64,000 nucleotides of DNA from Notamacropus eugenii (Eukaryota > Chordata > Mammalia > Diprotodontia > Macropodidae). Made by a program: the position numbers and the translations under genes. This document shows, one piece after another, positions 38,301 through 44,310 of this stretch; the stretch's first letter is position 1; each line of letters begins with the position of its first letter. Below the pieces are notes generated by a model. It searched no databases, had not been told where the DNA came from, and saw nothing but the letters and a program-made list of their open reading frames with translations. The DNA lies in contig NC_092875.1 in the NCBI RefSeq assembly GCF_028372415.1, forward strand, positions 190,803,522 through 190,867,521, given 5' to 3'.

Positions 38301-39785
38301 AATTGTTCATTCAAGGGAATGAATGTAGAAGGCAAACCCTCCTGTGAATTCTATTTTAATAAATTTTCTTTGATACCCTTTTGTGTGTCAAATGCATCTC
38401 TAACAATCCCATCAAAAAAAGAAAAAGTTAATCAGGCATGATTACCTTAGAACTACAGATTTAGGGTTGGAAGGGAACCTAGAGGCCATCTAGGATTAGA
38501 GATCAGAGATTTATTTAGAGTCAGAGGTAACCCTACAGGTCATCTATTCCAGTTCCCTTTTTTGCAGATGAAGTTACTGATGCTAAACAGACTGATCTCA
38601 AAATCATATAGGTAGCAAGTTGTAGGGCTCTATTTCAACCTGAGGTCTTGAGTCCAAATGAAGGTCTCTTTCTACTATATCACATGGTTAAGAAAATTAA
38701 TTTTTATAGGGTATAGCTATGACCATATCACCCTACTGCTAAAAACAACAACAATAACAAAACTTCATTGGTTTTCTGTTGCTATAGGATAAAGTACTGT
38801 CTTCTCAGCCTTGTATTTAAGGCCTACTACAGAGTCCAACCTACCTTTCCAGCCTGATTTCATGTAACTCATAGATCAAAGATTTTGCAGCTGGAAAAGC
38901 CCTATGAGATCAGCAAATGCAATCTTTTCATATTTTAGAAGAAAAAACTGAGGCAAAGAGAGATTAAGATAACAACGGTCACAAAGGTATTAAGTGGCAG
39001 AGCCAAAATTTGAACCCAGACTGGTTTATACAAACTGAAAAAAGTCTCTCCCTCCTGAAATTTTGCTGGTATTTCATCTAGACCTGTCTTTTGCCTCTCT
39101 CACTGCCTACCTTATCTTATGCTTAAACAGGCTTTAATTATTATCATATGTGTGGACCCCCAAAAAAGTATACCATTCTCCCATTCATTGTCTAATTTCA
39201 TAGTCACAATAACTCTAAGAAGTAGTTATTCTTCTCAAGTATTTTGAAAATTTACAGGTGAAGAAACTGAGGTCAAAGAAATAAATCATTAGCTCAAGGA
39301 CATAGAGCTAGTAACTGGTGAGGGATGGGAATCAAACCCAAGTTTTCTGGGGTCTTCCAGTTCTTTCATTCCTCTAGCTGCCTACTCTTGGTGATTGCTT
39401 GGTTAAAGTTCCTAAATTTAAACAGAGGAAATCAAAGCCAATACAATAGTGCTGGTTGTATGAAGTGTGGTTTTTCTTTTAAGGAAACAAGGCATGCATT
39501 TTATGCTTTCATGCAGCACAGGTTTATTGTCTCTTCTAACGTATGTAAAACGATTCCCAGGGCTGTGCAATGGGAATCTAATAATGATGATAATAATAAC
39601 ACCAATTTAGCATTTCTTTGTTGAATAAAACAATGAGTTTCTTACTTATTTCCTTCTTCTTGATGAAATCCAATATCATGCGTCTCCCACTTTTGATGCC
39701 AATATTCAAGAGTTAGGGCATTGTCTTGCTGTTCTCCAAGGACAGAGTGATCTTTGACTCCTGCTACAGCTGTTGAACCATCCAT
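13159..39785 (-). CDS. TPMT: TPMT coding region, complete, 8 coding exons
   Basis: Thiopurine S-methyltransferase, a cytosolic enzyme that transfers a methyl group from S-adenosylmethionine to aromatic and heterocyclic thiols. I located eight exons on the minus strand by translation and AG/GT borders: 39646-39785, 33303-33395, 31625-31757, 28242-28294, 27380-27454, 16236-16321, 13969-14013 and 13159-13271. They total 738 nt, giving 245 codons plus TAA, the same length as human TPMT. Every exon phase joins in frame. By codon number, W29, W33, F40, L69 and E90 (SAM pocket region), R152 and R226 are present. A80, A154 and Y240, the sites of common human low-activity alleles, have the normal human residues. 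Differences recalled from the human protein include G140, R148 and a divergent tail after residue 230. The gene is head-to-head with KDM1B. Identity is secure; activity is inferred from family. Confidence 0.95.
13655..13815 (+). repeat. MIR fragment in TPMT last intron
   Basis: Sense MIR features: tagttgcctcatctacaaaa and tacctcacagggtactatg. It lies between the two 3'-terminal TPMT exons. Confidence 0.65.
13969..14013 (-). CDS. TPMT: TPMT seventh coding exon
   Basis: A 45-nt exon encoding [14 protein letters not shown] with flanking partial Gly codons. The acceptor is CTTTAG and the donor GTGAGT. PPFYVP is a family hallmark of the active-site lid. Confidence 0.93.
14014..15239. other. TPMT intron, unique AT-rich sequence
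   Basis: Nothing recognised beyond AT-rich intronic sequence; several short open frames have no family features. Confidence 0.5.
15240..15865 (-). mobile_element. Antisense L1 3'-end fragment
   Basis: Carries the same landmarks as the other antisense tails: a T-rich start, caaattctctccttaactct, tgttcttctggttctgctca and gccaccacagagttgctata. Confidence 0.7.
16236..16321 (-). CDS. TPMT: TPMT sixth coding exon
   Basis: An 86-nt exon with a TTTTTTAG acceptor and a GTATTT donor. It encodes [17 protein letters not shown] followed by [11 protein letters not shown]. It is the least conserved exon here, but length, phase and position all fit the family. An 11-kb intron separates it from the preceding exon; that intron carries the intact HAL1-like element. 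Confidence 0.9.
17470..18280 (+). mobile_element. L2 3'-end fragment
   Basis: Runs from ttcagacccttgtcatatcc through gatttccta-type and gctctggccaaacaatccta stretches to the tail with tagatgttcaatagatgttc. A MIR-like phrase (ctactatgtgccaggcactg, about 17700) interrupts it. Confidence 0.65.
18715..19850 (+). mobile_element. Sense L1 3'-region fragment
   Basis: Reads in the sense direction: aattttcaaagaaattcaag, tccacttcacacccatcaga, attgtggtacatgaatgcaa and ctgatgcagagtagaatgaa. It corresponds to the end of L1 ORF2 and the 3' UTR, decayed. Confidence 0.7.
19851..20860. other. TPMT intron, mostly unrecognised
   Basis: AT-rich intron sequence. At 20370-20690 a purine-rich block (gaatggatggcatctgactc and onward) looks like an ancient interspersed repeat of a family I cannot name. 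Confidence 0.35.
21836..22924 (-). CDS. HAL1 ORF1 protein, intact 362-codon frame
   Basis: L1 ORF1p-like RNA-binding protein. The likely start is the ATG at 22924 ([10 protein letters not shown]), because the same ATG and length (1089 nt) occur in copy C; the frame is open 16 codons further upstream, but that extension is not shared. Layout: basic disordered N terminus (about 1-50), long Lys/Glu-rich coiled coil (about 55-165) for trimerisation, RRM-like domain beginning [12 protein letters not shown], and a C-terminal domain with [19 protein letters not shown] and YPAKLS. In L1, ORF1p coats the RNA and acts as a chaperone. Expression here is not shown. Confidence 0.85.
   Translation of the reverse strand: MPRKGKRNKTIEGYFFGEKTLPPFLSDEEEQCLPSGKDTEIKDSVPQPTQWAQAMEELKKNFENQVREVEEKLGREMRGMKEKHEKQISSLLKENQKNVEEINTLKTSLTQLAKEVQKANEEKNAFKSRISQMEKEIQKLTEENRSFKTGMVQMDAKDFMRKTDITEHSEKIGKMEDNVKYLIGKTTDLENRIRRDNVKILGLPENHDQKKSLDIIFHEIIKENCPEILEPEGKINIQGIRRTPHERDPKRETPRNIVAKFQNSQVKEKILQAARKKQFKYCGNTIRITQDLAPSTLRDRREWNRIFQKSKELGLKPRITYPAKLSIILQEKKWSFNEIEDFQIFLMKRPELERKFDFLTQE
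23312..23629 (-). repeat. Two monomer-like units in HAL1 copy B 5' region
   Basis: Two imperfect direct repeats. Both contain gtgggtgg (23312 and 23463), an atcccgtc phrase followed by agcc and gctcggatct, then a gcgcga core, and close with gagaggtttgcaggt (23442 and 23606). The spacing is 151-164 bp. Copy C has the same two; copy A has a single unit. This resembles the monomer arrangement of rodent L1 promoters by analogy only. Confidence 0.7.
23855..24945 (-). mobile_element. Antisense L1 3' end, about 1.1 kb
   Basis: Left end ttttattacattaaagttcc, then ttctcttggttctgcacatt, ccccaactgatggacatccc, ttggagcagttcacagttct, tctgataggtgtgagatgat and ctgcctgttcatatcctttg. This is the complement of the end of ORF2 and the 3' UTR of an L1. 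It lies just to the right of HAL1 copy B. Confidence 0.8.
24946..27379. other. TPMT intron without recognised genes
   Basis: Contains a TA/GT-rich low-complexity stretch at about 26125-26205 and an unassigned ancient-repeat-like block at 25690-26090. Nothing else recognised. Confidence 0.4.
27380..27454 (-). CDS. TPMT: TPMT fifth coding exon
   Basis: A 75-nt exon with a CATAG acceptor and a GTTAG donor. It encodes [20 protein letters not shown] then GDRE, containing the core IWDRGALVA motif with R152 and A154. Residue 148 is Arg where human has Met. Confidence 0.95.
28242..28294 (-). CDS. TPMT: TPMT fourth coding exon
   Basis: A 53-nt exon encoding [17 protein letters not shown] plus two bases of codon 140. 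The acceptor is TTTCAG and the donor is GTAGGT. Codon 140 reads GGG (Gly) across the junction, where human has Arg. Confidence 0.94.
28795..29065 (+). repeat. Nearly complete MIR/WSINE-type SINE
   Basis: Full set of landmarks in order: gtagatagagcactgagct, gagttcaaatccagtctcag, gaccctgggcaagtcactta, tcatctgtaaaatgaggata and ctcacaaggttgttgtaagg. Confidence 0.9.
29080..29240 (-). repeat. Antisense MIR fragment
   Basis: Reads as the complement of a MIR: atgaagaaagtgagtctgag, gaatagg, atttgaactccctgagtcca. Confidence 0.7.
29400..30420 (+). mobile_element. L2 tail with a possible LTR inserted at 29565-30275
   Basis: L2 tail sequence at 29420-29560 (taaggccttccttgactact) resumes at about 30275-30420 (ctagattataaacactttga, cagtgtccagcatattacag). 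Between them is a GC-richer block with a TATA-like ccctataaag at 29825, which may be a solo LTR; no poly(A) signal was found, so this part is weak. Confidence 0.5.
30425..31075 (-). repeat. Cluster of three antisense MIR fragments
   Basis: Segments at about 30425-30650, 30670-30830 and 30935-31075 each carry complement MIR landmarks, such as ggaaactgaggctaagagaa, gcctagggtcacacagctag and gataaggaagttgaggtcca. Confidence 0.7.
31625..31757 (-). CDS. TPMT: TPMT third coding exon
   Basis: A 133-nt exon that starts with the third base of W78 and continues [16 protein letters not shown], including E90, which in this family contacts the SAM ribose. It then runs through [14 protein letters not shown] to VFK at the GTTTG donor. 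The acceptor is TTTCCACAG. It matches the human protein without gaps. Confidence 0.95.
31758..33302. other. TPMT intron with one MIR
   Basis: Intron between coding exons 2 and 3. An antisense MIR lies at about 32845-33000 (acactgaggcccagagagga). The rest is AT-rich with no recognised element. Confidence 0.5.
33303..33395 (-). CDS. TPMT: TPMT second coding exon
   Basis: A 93-nt exon with an AG acceptor and a GTAGG donor. It encodes [10 protein letters not shown] followed by [16 protein letters not shown], the conserved SAM-binding loop of the thiopurine methyltransferase family. It enters and leaves in the phases required by the neighbouring exons. It is too short to stand out as an ORF and was found by homology. 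Confidence 0.95.
34020..34300 (+). repeat. MIR/WSINE-type SINE
   Basis: Sense copy with gacagttaggtggtacagtg, gttaggaaggcctgagttca and tttcctcatctgtaaaatgg, ending in an ATT-rich tail. Confidence 0.85.
34310..35835 (+). mobile_element. Long L2 3' portion
   Basis: About 1.5 kb of L2 in order, from the ORF2 3' third to the tail gcacagtgcctgccacacag-like region and taataaatgtttactgatt. A compound (CA)n(CT)n microsatellite has expanded inside it at 35214-35317. Confidence 0.75.
35214..35317. repeat. Compound (CA)n(TC)n microsatellite
   Basis: About 27 CA units followed by CT units with one TTTT interruption, inside L2 sequence. Confidence 0.95.
35840..37070 (+). mobile_element. Second L2 fragment, split by a MIR
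   Basis: Starts within the L2 reverse-transcriptase end (tttctatgcagatgacatag, the YADD-type box region) and ends with the tail gataagtaataaatgcttct. A sense MIR is nested at 36190-36415 (gaagcagtgtggcacagtgg). Confidence 0.7.
36190..36415 (+). repeat. MIR nested in L2
   Basis: Contains tgggagtcagaaagacctgg and aagttgtgtgactctgggta with L2 sequence on both sides. Confidence 0.8.
37290..37915 (+). mobile_element. Third L2 fragment with (CA)n
   Basis: L2 sequence with gatgactcccaaatctgtgt and tcacctggactgctgtaaat, interrupted by an imperfect (CA)n at 37514-37589. Confidence 0.65.
38054..38405 (+). mobile_element. Probable solo LTR, about 350 bp
   Basis: Starts TGTGGGAAACA and ends TCTCTAACA. 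It contains a TATA-like agtataagaagc near 38240 and AATAAA near 38361, followed by a T-rich U5-like end. The flanks read continuously across it as an older CR1/L3-like repeat. A clear target duplication was not confirmed, and no internal retroviral gene is present. Confidence 0.45.
38450..39390 (-). repeat. Three antisense MIR fragments
   Basis: Located at about 38450-38690, 38870-39030 and 39175-39385. Landmarks include gaagggaacctagaggccat, agaagaaaaaactgaggcaa and caggtgaagaaactgaggtc. Confidence 0.65.
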
Positions 39786-39790
39786 GATTT
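39646..39790 (-). CDS. TPMT: TPMT first coding exon (start codon exon)
   Basis: On the minus strand an ATG at 39785-39783 begins [10 protein letters not shown] and runs 140 nt to a GTAAG donor (plus-strand complement 39641-39645), ending in phase 2. The exon appears to start at 39790 after a CAG acceptor, so only about five untranslated bases precede the ATG. The segment [10 protein letters not shown] aligns with the start of the human methyltransferase fold, including W29 and W33, and GFHQ contains F40. The N-terminal 20 residues diverge, as is usual in this family. Confidence 0.93.
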
Positions 39791-40204
39791 CTGGGCAAGT
39801 ACTTTTTACAAATCAGGAATTTCTTATGTCTAAATGAAAGGCATTGATACTTCTGTCAGTTAAATGTACCAAAATGTTGTTATCCAATTTTAGCTCTGGT
39901 AGTAAGAATTTTTTTTTACTTTAAGTCAATTTTATTACTGCTATCTTATTTTTACATTGCCTAAATTTCCTCTTACATGCTTTCCTGCCAGAGAGCTATC
40001 CCTTATAGGATTTTTAAAAATAAGGACTAAAGAAATAAAGAAAAAAGAGATAAAATTCAATAAGATAAATCAACAAAAAAATTGGACACTATATGTAATG
40101 TTCCCACTTTGCAAAAGAATAGAGGGAGGTAAGACATTTTTGATGTCCTAAAAGTGCCACTGTTTTTGAAAAGTGAGACAATTAAAGTAAAATGACAAAC
40201 AATT

Positions 40205-40795
40205 TTCCTTTTTTTGTGGATTACATTTTAATTTTTTAAAATTAATTTATTTGCTTTCAGTTTTCAACAATCACTTCCATAAGTCTTAAATTTTCTTCCC
40301 CTCCTCCCTGAGACAGCTTGCAATCTTACATGGGTTCTACACATTACATTCTTATTAAACTCTTTTTCCCATTAGTCATATTGCATAGAAGAATTAAAAG
40401 TAACGGGAGAAACCATGAGAAAAACCAAAGCAAACACAAAACATAACACAACAGAAAACAGTCTGCTTCATTCTGCATTCCAAGTCCATAGTTCTTTCTC
40501 TGGATGTGGATGGCATTTTGCCTCGAGTCCTTTGGGAATGTTTTAGGTCCTTGCATTGCTGTGAAGGGTTAAGTCTATCAGAAAGAGTCCTTGCATAATG
40601 TGGCTGTTACTGTGCATAATGTTCTCCTGGTTCTGCTTATTTCACTCAGCATCAGTTCATATATATGTCTTTCCAGATGTTTCTGAAGTCCGACTGTTCG
40701 TCATTTTTTATAGCACAATAGTATCCTTTACATTCATATACCACAACTTGTTCAGCCATTCCCCAATTGATGGGCATTCCCTCAATTTCTAAACA
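40205..40795 (-). mobile_element. Antisense L1 3' end with likely target duplication
   Basis: The complement of an L1 3' end: ctccctgagacagcttgcaa, tcctggttctgcttatttca and ccccaattgatgggcattcc. The flanks share aaacaatttt (about 40197 and 40791), consistent with an old target duplication. Confidence 0.75.
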
Positions 40796-40904
40796 ATTTT
40801 TTTAACCTAAATATACAGGTATGCTTCATTTTATGCAATAGATGTTTTCTACTGCTGAGTCATAGAGAATTTGATTTTTTTTATAAGCAAATATCCTATT
40901 TTAA

Positions 40905-41125
40905 GCATTTCAGTCATGTATGACTATGTGTGATCCCATTTGGGGTTTTCCTAGCAAAGATGCTGGGTTTGCCATTTCCTTCTCCAGCTCATGAGGAAAC
41001 TGAGGCAAATAGGGTTAAGTGAACTGCCCAGAGTCACACAGCTAGTAAATGTCTAAAACCACATTTGAACTCAGGTCTTCCTGACTCCAGGCTTGGCACT
41101 CTATCTACTGTGCCACCTCGTATTT
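40905..41125 (-). repeat. Nearly complete antisense MIR/WSINE-type SINE
   Basis: Reads aactgaggcaaatagggtta, cccagagtcacacagctagt, catttgaactcaggtcttcc and tctactgtgccacctcg, preceded by the longer head ggttttcctagcaaagatgc. Confidence 0.85.
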
Positions 41126-41814
41126 TAAATATACTAGAAAAGCTTGCTATTTAAAAGAGTAAATGCATTTGTAATATGAATTGACTGTACCTTCATTTAT
41201 CTATTAGTTTGGATTTCACATATCTGATTTTCTTAAATGAATGTACCCATTATTACAAGAGGCAAAAATATATCTTTGGTTGCAGAAGAAAATATGATCA
41301 GACAATTTGTCCAGGCACTAATAAGTTCTTTAATACCCCCAAAAAACTACTATTTATGGCAGATTATCACTATTTTAGTATACAAAGGACAGTACTATTT
41401 TTGGTCTACATCTAAAACTTTTCAGTTCATTAGTAAAACAAATATAGATGAATTGGGGTTCTACTACCATGCTATTATTGCTATGACTAGCATTTTCAAT
41501 GCAATTCTGCATCAGTGATTTGTGATTTATAACAATGACAAGCCTTAATTTTCCATAGGACGTTCTAATTTCTGCAGCAAAATTTAGGTTTTAGTTTTCT
41601 TAAAACTCAAGGATTAAGAGCCTCTCACCAGAAATCAGAAGTAATTTGGCAGTAGTTTTGGGACAATTCTGTAAAGTGAGCTGAGATAAACTGATTGTAT
41701 AAGTATAAAACAGCACAATAAAAAAAGATTTTTGTAATTCTGATTTACCTTTGCTACTTTAGGTCCATTTCAGATTATATGGAACTTCTTCGCCATATTT
41801 AACCTATTAGGATC

Positions 41815-42475
41815 ACAAGTTCAGAGCTAACTGTGATTGTATGGGTGACCTTGTCCAACTCCCTCATTTTATAGAGGAGACTAAAGCCCAGAGAAGTAAT
41901 TTGTCCAAGATCACACAGAGGTACTCTGACTTCAAACCAGCTCCTTTCTTCAATGGACCAGCTACCTTTATTTAAAAAAGAAAGACAACAGAGAAAGTCT
42001 AACCTTTTAATCCATGGTCCGGTTAAAAGGCGTTCTCCTGGTATATATTAACCTTCTTCAAGCTGCAGAAAAAAAGAGGCCCACAGAAAGCTTCCCCTGA
42101 GGACCTCCTCAAAAACTGACTTTCAGGGTTTTAAAAACCAAGGTTTAAATTCCAGGTCCTGAATCAAAACTGTGGGAGCAACTAACAACCTACTACACCA
42201 CTTTGCTCCCCTCATACCCTTGGGGTATTCCTCAAATAGTTCACCCAGGCAGTCCGAGTTCAAAGGTTAGAGTGCTAGGCCTGCAAACAAGAAGACAAAA
42301 ATAAAATCCTAATTTGAATCCTACCTCGAACCTTCTGTGTGCCCCTGGGCAAGTCATTAAAAAAAAAAATCTCTGCCTCAGTTTCCTCAACTGTAAAATG
42401 GGGATAACGCCCTACTTCAGAGGGTTGTTGGGAGGATCAAATGAGGCTTAGTATAGTAGATAAATGCTTATTCCC
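41815..42475. repeat. Two MIR fragments upstream of TPMT coding exons
   Basis: An antisense fragment at about 41815-41960 (agaggagactaaagcccaga) and a sense fragment at about 42235-42475 (gcccctgggcaagtcattaa, cctcagtttcctcaactgta). They sit in the TPMT first intron near the promoter. Confidence 0.7.
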
Positions 42476-42933
42476 TCCCTCTTTTTTTAAAGCAGTACCA
42501 TAAAAAAGTGGTTTGTGGGGTTGGCGAACGGTTACAGCCATCTATAAAAATACAAAGTAACTATCGTATACGTACAATAACAGTAACACTTCAATACCGT
42601 ATTGTTACTGCTCTGTCAGTAGCTTGGGGGGAGGGGGCAGGTGTGCACTTCACACAGTGCATGCAACTTTTCCTGGTCACTGTGCTACTTAATGTTTCTT
42701 TCTGTCCTCCCCCGCCTGTTTTTAAAGAATAATAGCTAACTGGAGTAAGAGTTTTCTTGGACCAAAGTGTAAAGGTGAAAGTTTAAGTATGCGTTGAGAA
42801 TGGTGGAAGTTGAAGGTTTCACCTTTTTTTCCCCTAGCTTCCACTAAAACAGCTGGCCTAACCCGAATGCGCAAGTCCGTAGGTCATTCTGGCCTCTAAA
42901 CATCAGCAGGTCCGCCGCGCTCCGGGCCAAGGA

Positions 42934-42934
<1 letters not shown>

Positions 42935-42977
<43 letters not shown>
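42935..42977 (+). repeat. 43-nt poly(G) run
   Basis: An uninterrupted run of 43 G on the plus strand inside the promoter island, followed by further G-rich sequence at 43137-43180. It has strong potential to form G-quadruplexes. The exact length may be affected by sequencing error. Confidence 0.85.
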
Positions 42978-42980
<3 letters not shown>

Positions 42981-43870
42981 GCAGCACGTGTGCTGGCCGG
43001 GCTGCCTCACCAGTGTTCTCAGACACGCAGCGATCCTCAGCAGAGGGAGGCGGGGCCAGAGCCTCCGGGCCTCGGTTCATCCATTTGTAAAAAGCGAGTT
43101 CGCGAACCCCAAGGCTCCCTCGTGCCGCGCCCCCGGCTGGGGGATGGGGTGGGGTGGGGGGGGTGTAGGGGGGTGGGGAGTCACTCACAGTGTCACCGCT
43201 TCCGCACGCCTGCCGGACACATGCACACCTTCCAGGTCTCCGTCCGCCGCACTCCCGGCGCTCCGGCCCAGCCTCCCTGCGGTAGACCCCGCCCCTCTTC
43301 CCTCCCCCTCTCTCCGGGTCTAAGCTGCGCCGGCGGAAATAGCCGGGGCGGGGCGGCCGGGGCGGAGGCGGGTCCCCAGCCCCTCCCCAGCTCCGCCCCC
43401 CCCGGGTCACGGCGTGACAGGGGCGGAAGCAGCGGCGCCGCGGCGGCCGGCGGCTGAGCGCAGGCTGCCCCTCGCTCCCTGCGCCGATTCTCGGCTTGTC
43501 CGGTCCGGCGCGCGCGGCGCGCGGCTCCCGGGAAGATTCGGGGGGCTCTTGCTGGCGCTCAGAGGTTGGAGGCGCGCGGCTGCGCTGGGGCGGGGGCGGC
43601 GGGCGACTTGGGGTGACAGCGCCCGCACAAAGCGGCTCGGCTGGGCGCAGGCCCCCCTTGTTCCCCCTTGGCACCCTCTGCCACCAGGAGAATCGGGCTG
43701 GGAAGTGGGGAGGTCCGGAGACTCTTAGGGGGCGTGGGGGTGGCGTAGGGTGTGGCGGGGTGCGGTGCGGTGCGGGCTCCGGAGCGCAGTTGTGGGTGAG
43801 GAGGGAATGCACCGGCTGGCTGGGGGTGCTCCTGCCCCATCCTTTACAGCCCTTCCTTTTTCTTCTGCAG

Positions 43871-43914
43871 CCGCTTCTGCTCACTACGACTCGCCGCACC
43901 AGCTCGGTGCAAAG
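43871..43914 (+). other. KDM1B: Candidate noncoding 5' exon of KDM1B
   Basis: A 44-nt segment preceded by a strong pyrimidine tract and TTCTTCTGCAG and followed by AAAG|GTGAGA. It has no in-frame start and lies 3.7 kb upstream of the exon carrying the KDM1B ATG. I infer it is a 5' UTR exon, or the end of a longer first exon; the strong acceptor favours an internal exon. Transcript data would settle it. Confidence 0.5.
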
Positions 43915-43984
43915 GTGAGAGGCAGCGCGTTCGTGTTCCTTCCCTGCCCTGGAGAGAAAGGGAGGGAGAAAGAGGAAGGAAAGC

Positions 43985-44060
43985 CAGCGTGCCAGGAGGC
44001 GCTGCTGCTGCCGCCGCTGCCCCTGCCCCTGCTGCTGCCGCTGCGGCTGGCACGGGGGCC
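43985..44060. repeat. Imperfect CTG/CCG-rich repeat in KDM1B first intron
   Basis: Repeated gctgctgctgccgccgctg and cccctgctgctgccgctg-like units just downstream of the candidate noncoding exon. Confidence 0.6.
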
Positions 44061-44310
44061 CAGGAGCTCTTCGGGCTTTCGTTGCTGCTGTCAGAGCTCT
44101 GTCACTCGGGGGTGGTCTGCTGCGGGAGGAAGGGCTTTCCTAGAGCCTTGGGGATGCAGCAGAAAGTAGGAAACGGTCCGCCTGGCTCTGCCTAGGTTAG
44201 CAAGGTGGCCTCCCAGAGACCACCGGTCCGGCAGAAAGGGCAGCCCCCCTGCCCGCGCTCGACACTGCCTTTGGGCAGGTTTGCTGGAGTAACTCGTCCT
44301 CGAGAGCCAT

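Larger units (their letters stand above)
42890..44310. promoter_or_regulatory. Shared CpG-island promoter of TPMT and KDM1B
   Basis: A sharp rise in GC and CpG content between two AT-rich flanks, located between the two divergent genes. It contains several Sp1-type GC boxes (for example around 43300-43390 and 43420), an ETS-like cggaag near 43425 and a TGCGCA core near 42866 resembling half an NRF1 site. There is no TATA box. The TPMT noncoding first exon should lie on the minus strand at the left of the island; plausible donors are the complements of 43005-43010 and 43083-43188 (gtgagg at 43005-43010, gtgagt at 43183-43188). Long open frames across the island look like GC-driven artefacts. 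Exact start sites are not resolvable. Confidence 0.8.

Noticed and set aside
42844-43899. 351-residue minus-strand open frame across the CpG island
   Set aside because: Pro/Arg-rich low-complexity translation caused by high GC and the long G run; no domain, and the sequence is a promoter between two known genes.
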